NCBI GenBank assembly: GCA_003252135.1
Contig: QKDK01000307.1
Span: forward strand, 1-34,441
Direction: 5' to 3'
Origin: Clostridia bacterium
GTDB lineage: Bacteria; Bacillota; Clostridia; Lachnospirales; Lachnospiraceae
Length of the DNA: 34,441 nucleotides
The position numbers and the translations under genes are program-made. Below, one piece after another: positions 32,648 to 34,441 of the stretch; position 1 is the stretch's first letter, and every line of letters starts with the position of its first letter. The notes beneath the pieces are model-generated. The model was given only the letters and a program-made list of their open reading frames with translations, was not told the origin of the DNA and did not search any database.

Positions 32648-34423
32648 TCAGATCACATGATATTCCTTCAGTATTTTTTCAATATCAGTCCCTTTTATCT
32701 TCTTCAAGACCTTATTGACCGCAAATTTTTCCTTCATTGAAAAATTCATATCTGTAAGCTTTTTTCCGTCGCGAAGCTGGATCGTTGCATGCAGCAGATC
32801 TCGGACATCATAGACACTGCCCCAGACCTCCGGAACACCTCTGTCAATATCAAGCAGGGTATATACCGCTTCCATGCCGGTACGTATAGAGTACTCTGTT
32901 GTAAAAATAGTATCTCGCTGCGTTTCTGCGAACTGGCCGAGGAAAGCAGCATTGACACAGCCCTTTGGCACAACGAGCGGTCTGTCTCCGGCTTTTCTTG
33001 GCATAAAGAAGGCTGTAATGAACGGCATCATGACCGGTACAGTATTGACACTGTGTTCGGCAAGTTCTTCGATTTTATCTGTCGGAACACCGATATGATA
33101 CAGCCATTCCATACAGATCTCTTTTCCCGTGCAGTCACGCATGGCTTTCTTTATATAATTTCCTTTTTTATCACTGAAAAGGCCATATACCCATCCGACC
33201 AGCTGATTTTTGGGTTGGTTACGAAACTGCGGCTGTCTGTTAAATGTCCAGCTCATGAGCCAGTCAGAATCCTCTACTGTAACGATTCCGCCTGTAACTA
33301 CCTTCCCTGCATAGGGATCTCTTTTGCATATCTTCTCTATGTAAGGAACAACCTTATCATCAAGAAGCGTCACGGTCGCAGACATCCAGTTGGTCTGTTC
33401 AGTATCATAGCAGAATTTATCCGGATGTCCAAAGTCTTCACTCTGGGCTGCTATTTTTCTCCACATATCCCAGCCGCCGCCTTCTCTTATCTCTTTATAA
33501 TAAGGTGCCTGCTTGTTCTGGTCTCCCATTCCGGAATTCTCCACACATCCGCCGTTTGTTATAAAAACAAGATCATTTTCTGTCAGATCGATATGTTCTT
33601 CTGCTCCGTCCCTGATCACAGTGATCTGTTTTGCTGTTTTTTTAGTCTTTTCAACATCAAAGGTCACGTTCACTACTTTTGTATTATAATGAAACTGGAC
33701 ATGAAAAGCTTCCAGATATTTTATCATCGGAAGGATCATGGATTCATACTGGTTATATTTCGTAAAACGGAGAGCCTTAAAATCTGGCAGTCCGCCGACA
33801 TGATGAATGAATCTTTTAATATACAGTTTCATTTCCAGTGCGCTGTGCCAGTTCTCAAAAGCAAACATGGTCCGCCAATACATCCAGAAGTTCGACTTAA
33901 GTACTTCATCATCAAAATAATCTGTGATTCTTTTGTCATACAGTTCCTCATCTGGTGTGAAGAACAGCTTCATGATCTGCTGTGTGCCTTTTTCTGACAA
34001 GCCGAATTTACCCTCTGTCTTCGCATCTTTGCCCTGCTTGACAGTCGAACGCATCAGAGAAAAGTTAGGGTCTTCCTTATTGAGCCAGTAATATTCATCC
34101 AGTACCGATACCCCTTCTGTCTCAATGGACGGGATAGAACGGAATAAGTCCCACATACATTCAAAATGATTATCCATCTCTCTTCCGCCGCGCATTACAT
34201 ACCCGACAGAATCATACTGATATCCGTCGCAGGCTCCGCCCGGTATCGGGTCCTTTTCAAGGATGTGAACCCGCTCCCCCTTCATCTGTCCGTCCCGGAC
34301 CAGAAAACATGCCGCTGCCAGCGCACCGAGTCCCGAACCTATAATGTATGCAGATTTACGTTCTACTCCTTCCGGTTTTTTGGGACGGGCAAATGCTTCA
34401 TAATTTCCACTTGAATAATACAT
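32648..34423 (-). CDS. Oleate hydratase (67-kDa myosin-cross-reactive antigen family)
   Basis: The enzyme adds water to the cis-9 double bond of unsaturated fatty acids with FAD as a cofactor, forming 10-hydroxy fatty acids. The 591-residue protein has the usual length and start (MYYSSGNYEAFARPKKP). The FAD-binding loop is GSGLGALAA, with PGGACDG near residue 61-67 and the catalytic Glu82 in RGGREMDNHFE, at the same number as reported family members. The C-terminal half shows the expected GKVVTGGIVTVEDSDWLMSWTFNRQP block. The ATG at 34423 follows AAGGAGG; the promoter is outside the window. A role in detoxifying free unsaturated fatty acids is likely. Confidence 0.95.
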   Translation of the reverse strand: MYYSSGNYEAFARPKKPEGVERKSAYIIGSGLGALAAACFLVRDGQMKGERVHILEKDPIPGGACDGYQYDSVGYVMRGGREMDNHFECMWDLFRSIPSIETEGVSVLDEYYWLNKEDPNFSLMRSTVKQGKDAKTEGKFGLSEKGTQQIMKLFFTPDEELYDKRITDYFDDEVLKSNFWMYWRTMFAFENWHSALEMKLYIKRFIHHVGGLPDFKALRFTKYNQYESMILPMIKYLEAFHVQFHYNTKVVNVTFDVEKTKKTAKQITVIRDGAEEHIDLTENDLVFITNGGCVENSGMGDQNKQAPYYKEIREGGGWDMWRKIAAQSEDFGHPDKFCYDTEQTNWMSATVTLLDDKVVPYIEKICKRDPYAGKVVTGGIVTVEDSDWLMSWTFNRQPQFRNQPKNQLVGWVYGLFSDKKGNYIKKAMRDCTGKEICMEWLYHIGVPTDKIEELAEHSVNTVPVMMPFITAFFMPRKAGDRPLVVPKGCVNAAFLGQFAETQRDTIFTTEYSIRTGMEAVYTLLDIDRGVPEVWGSVYDVRDLLHATIQLRDGKKLTDMNFSMKEKFAVNKVLKKIKGTDIEKILKEYHVI

Positions 34424-34441
34424 ATTGATATCCTCCTTTTT

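Noticed and set aside
32789-33997. A 402-codon open frame on the + strand opposite the oleate hydratase gene
   Set aside because: The opposite strand carries a clear full-length enzyme with catalytic residues. The antisense frame has cysteine- and phenylalanine-rich low-quality sequence, no ribosome site and no recognisable domain.

Overview
The window looks like chromosome of a low-to-mid GC Firmicute, most likely a Lachnospiraceae-type clostridium. The support is a large Gram-positive-type SRP RNA with an Alu domain, a T-box leader on leuS, a glycyl-radical-type activase (NrdG2), a che operon containing cheD, Shine-Dalgarno sites of the AGGAGG type, and sigma-A promoters with 17-bp spacers. 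I cannot name a species. No rRNA, tRNA, insertion sequence, phage gene or CRISPR array was seen.

Region 1 (1-6750): a small Ig-like protein gene converges on a leftward pair encoding a cyclic-nucleotide-binding protein and a TPR/P-loop protein with two coding tandem repeats. This pair starts about 28 nt after the SRP RNA, which has its own near-consensus promoter. Upstream of that lies an internalin-type leucine-rich-repeat lipoprotein. Region 2 (6750-13260): tadA, an nrdG2-type activase, a tocopherol-cyclase-like protein, two membrane proteins, a tandem-GNAT protein, rsmA and tatD. The lipoprotein and tadA genes are divergent and appear to share one palindromic -35 hexamer. Region 3 (13380-18690): T-box leader, leuS, gpmI, a terminator and a histidine phosphatase gene.

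Region 4 (18930-30230) is the most interesting part. It is a rightward signalling operon: cheA, cheW, cheR, cheB, cheD, a four-PAS hybrid kinase, a stand-alone receiver, a J-domain protein with a degenerate GGDEF-like end, and a membrane GGDEF-EAL protein with altered active-site motifs. The operon has methylation/demethylation and deamidation enzymes but no receptor or flagellar gene in view. cheA carries an in-frame TAA inside its ATPase/P5 junction while the reading frame stays open on both sides.

Region 5 (30227-34441, leftward): oleate hydratase, a transglutaminase lipoprotein and an AEC-family transporter.

Several convergent gene pairs overlap at their stop codons with no terminator between them. 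Start codons were chosen mainly by Shine-Dalgarno spacing; functions come from motif recognition by eye, without database searches.
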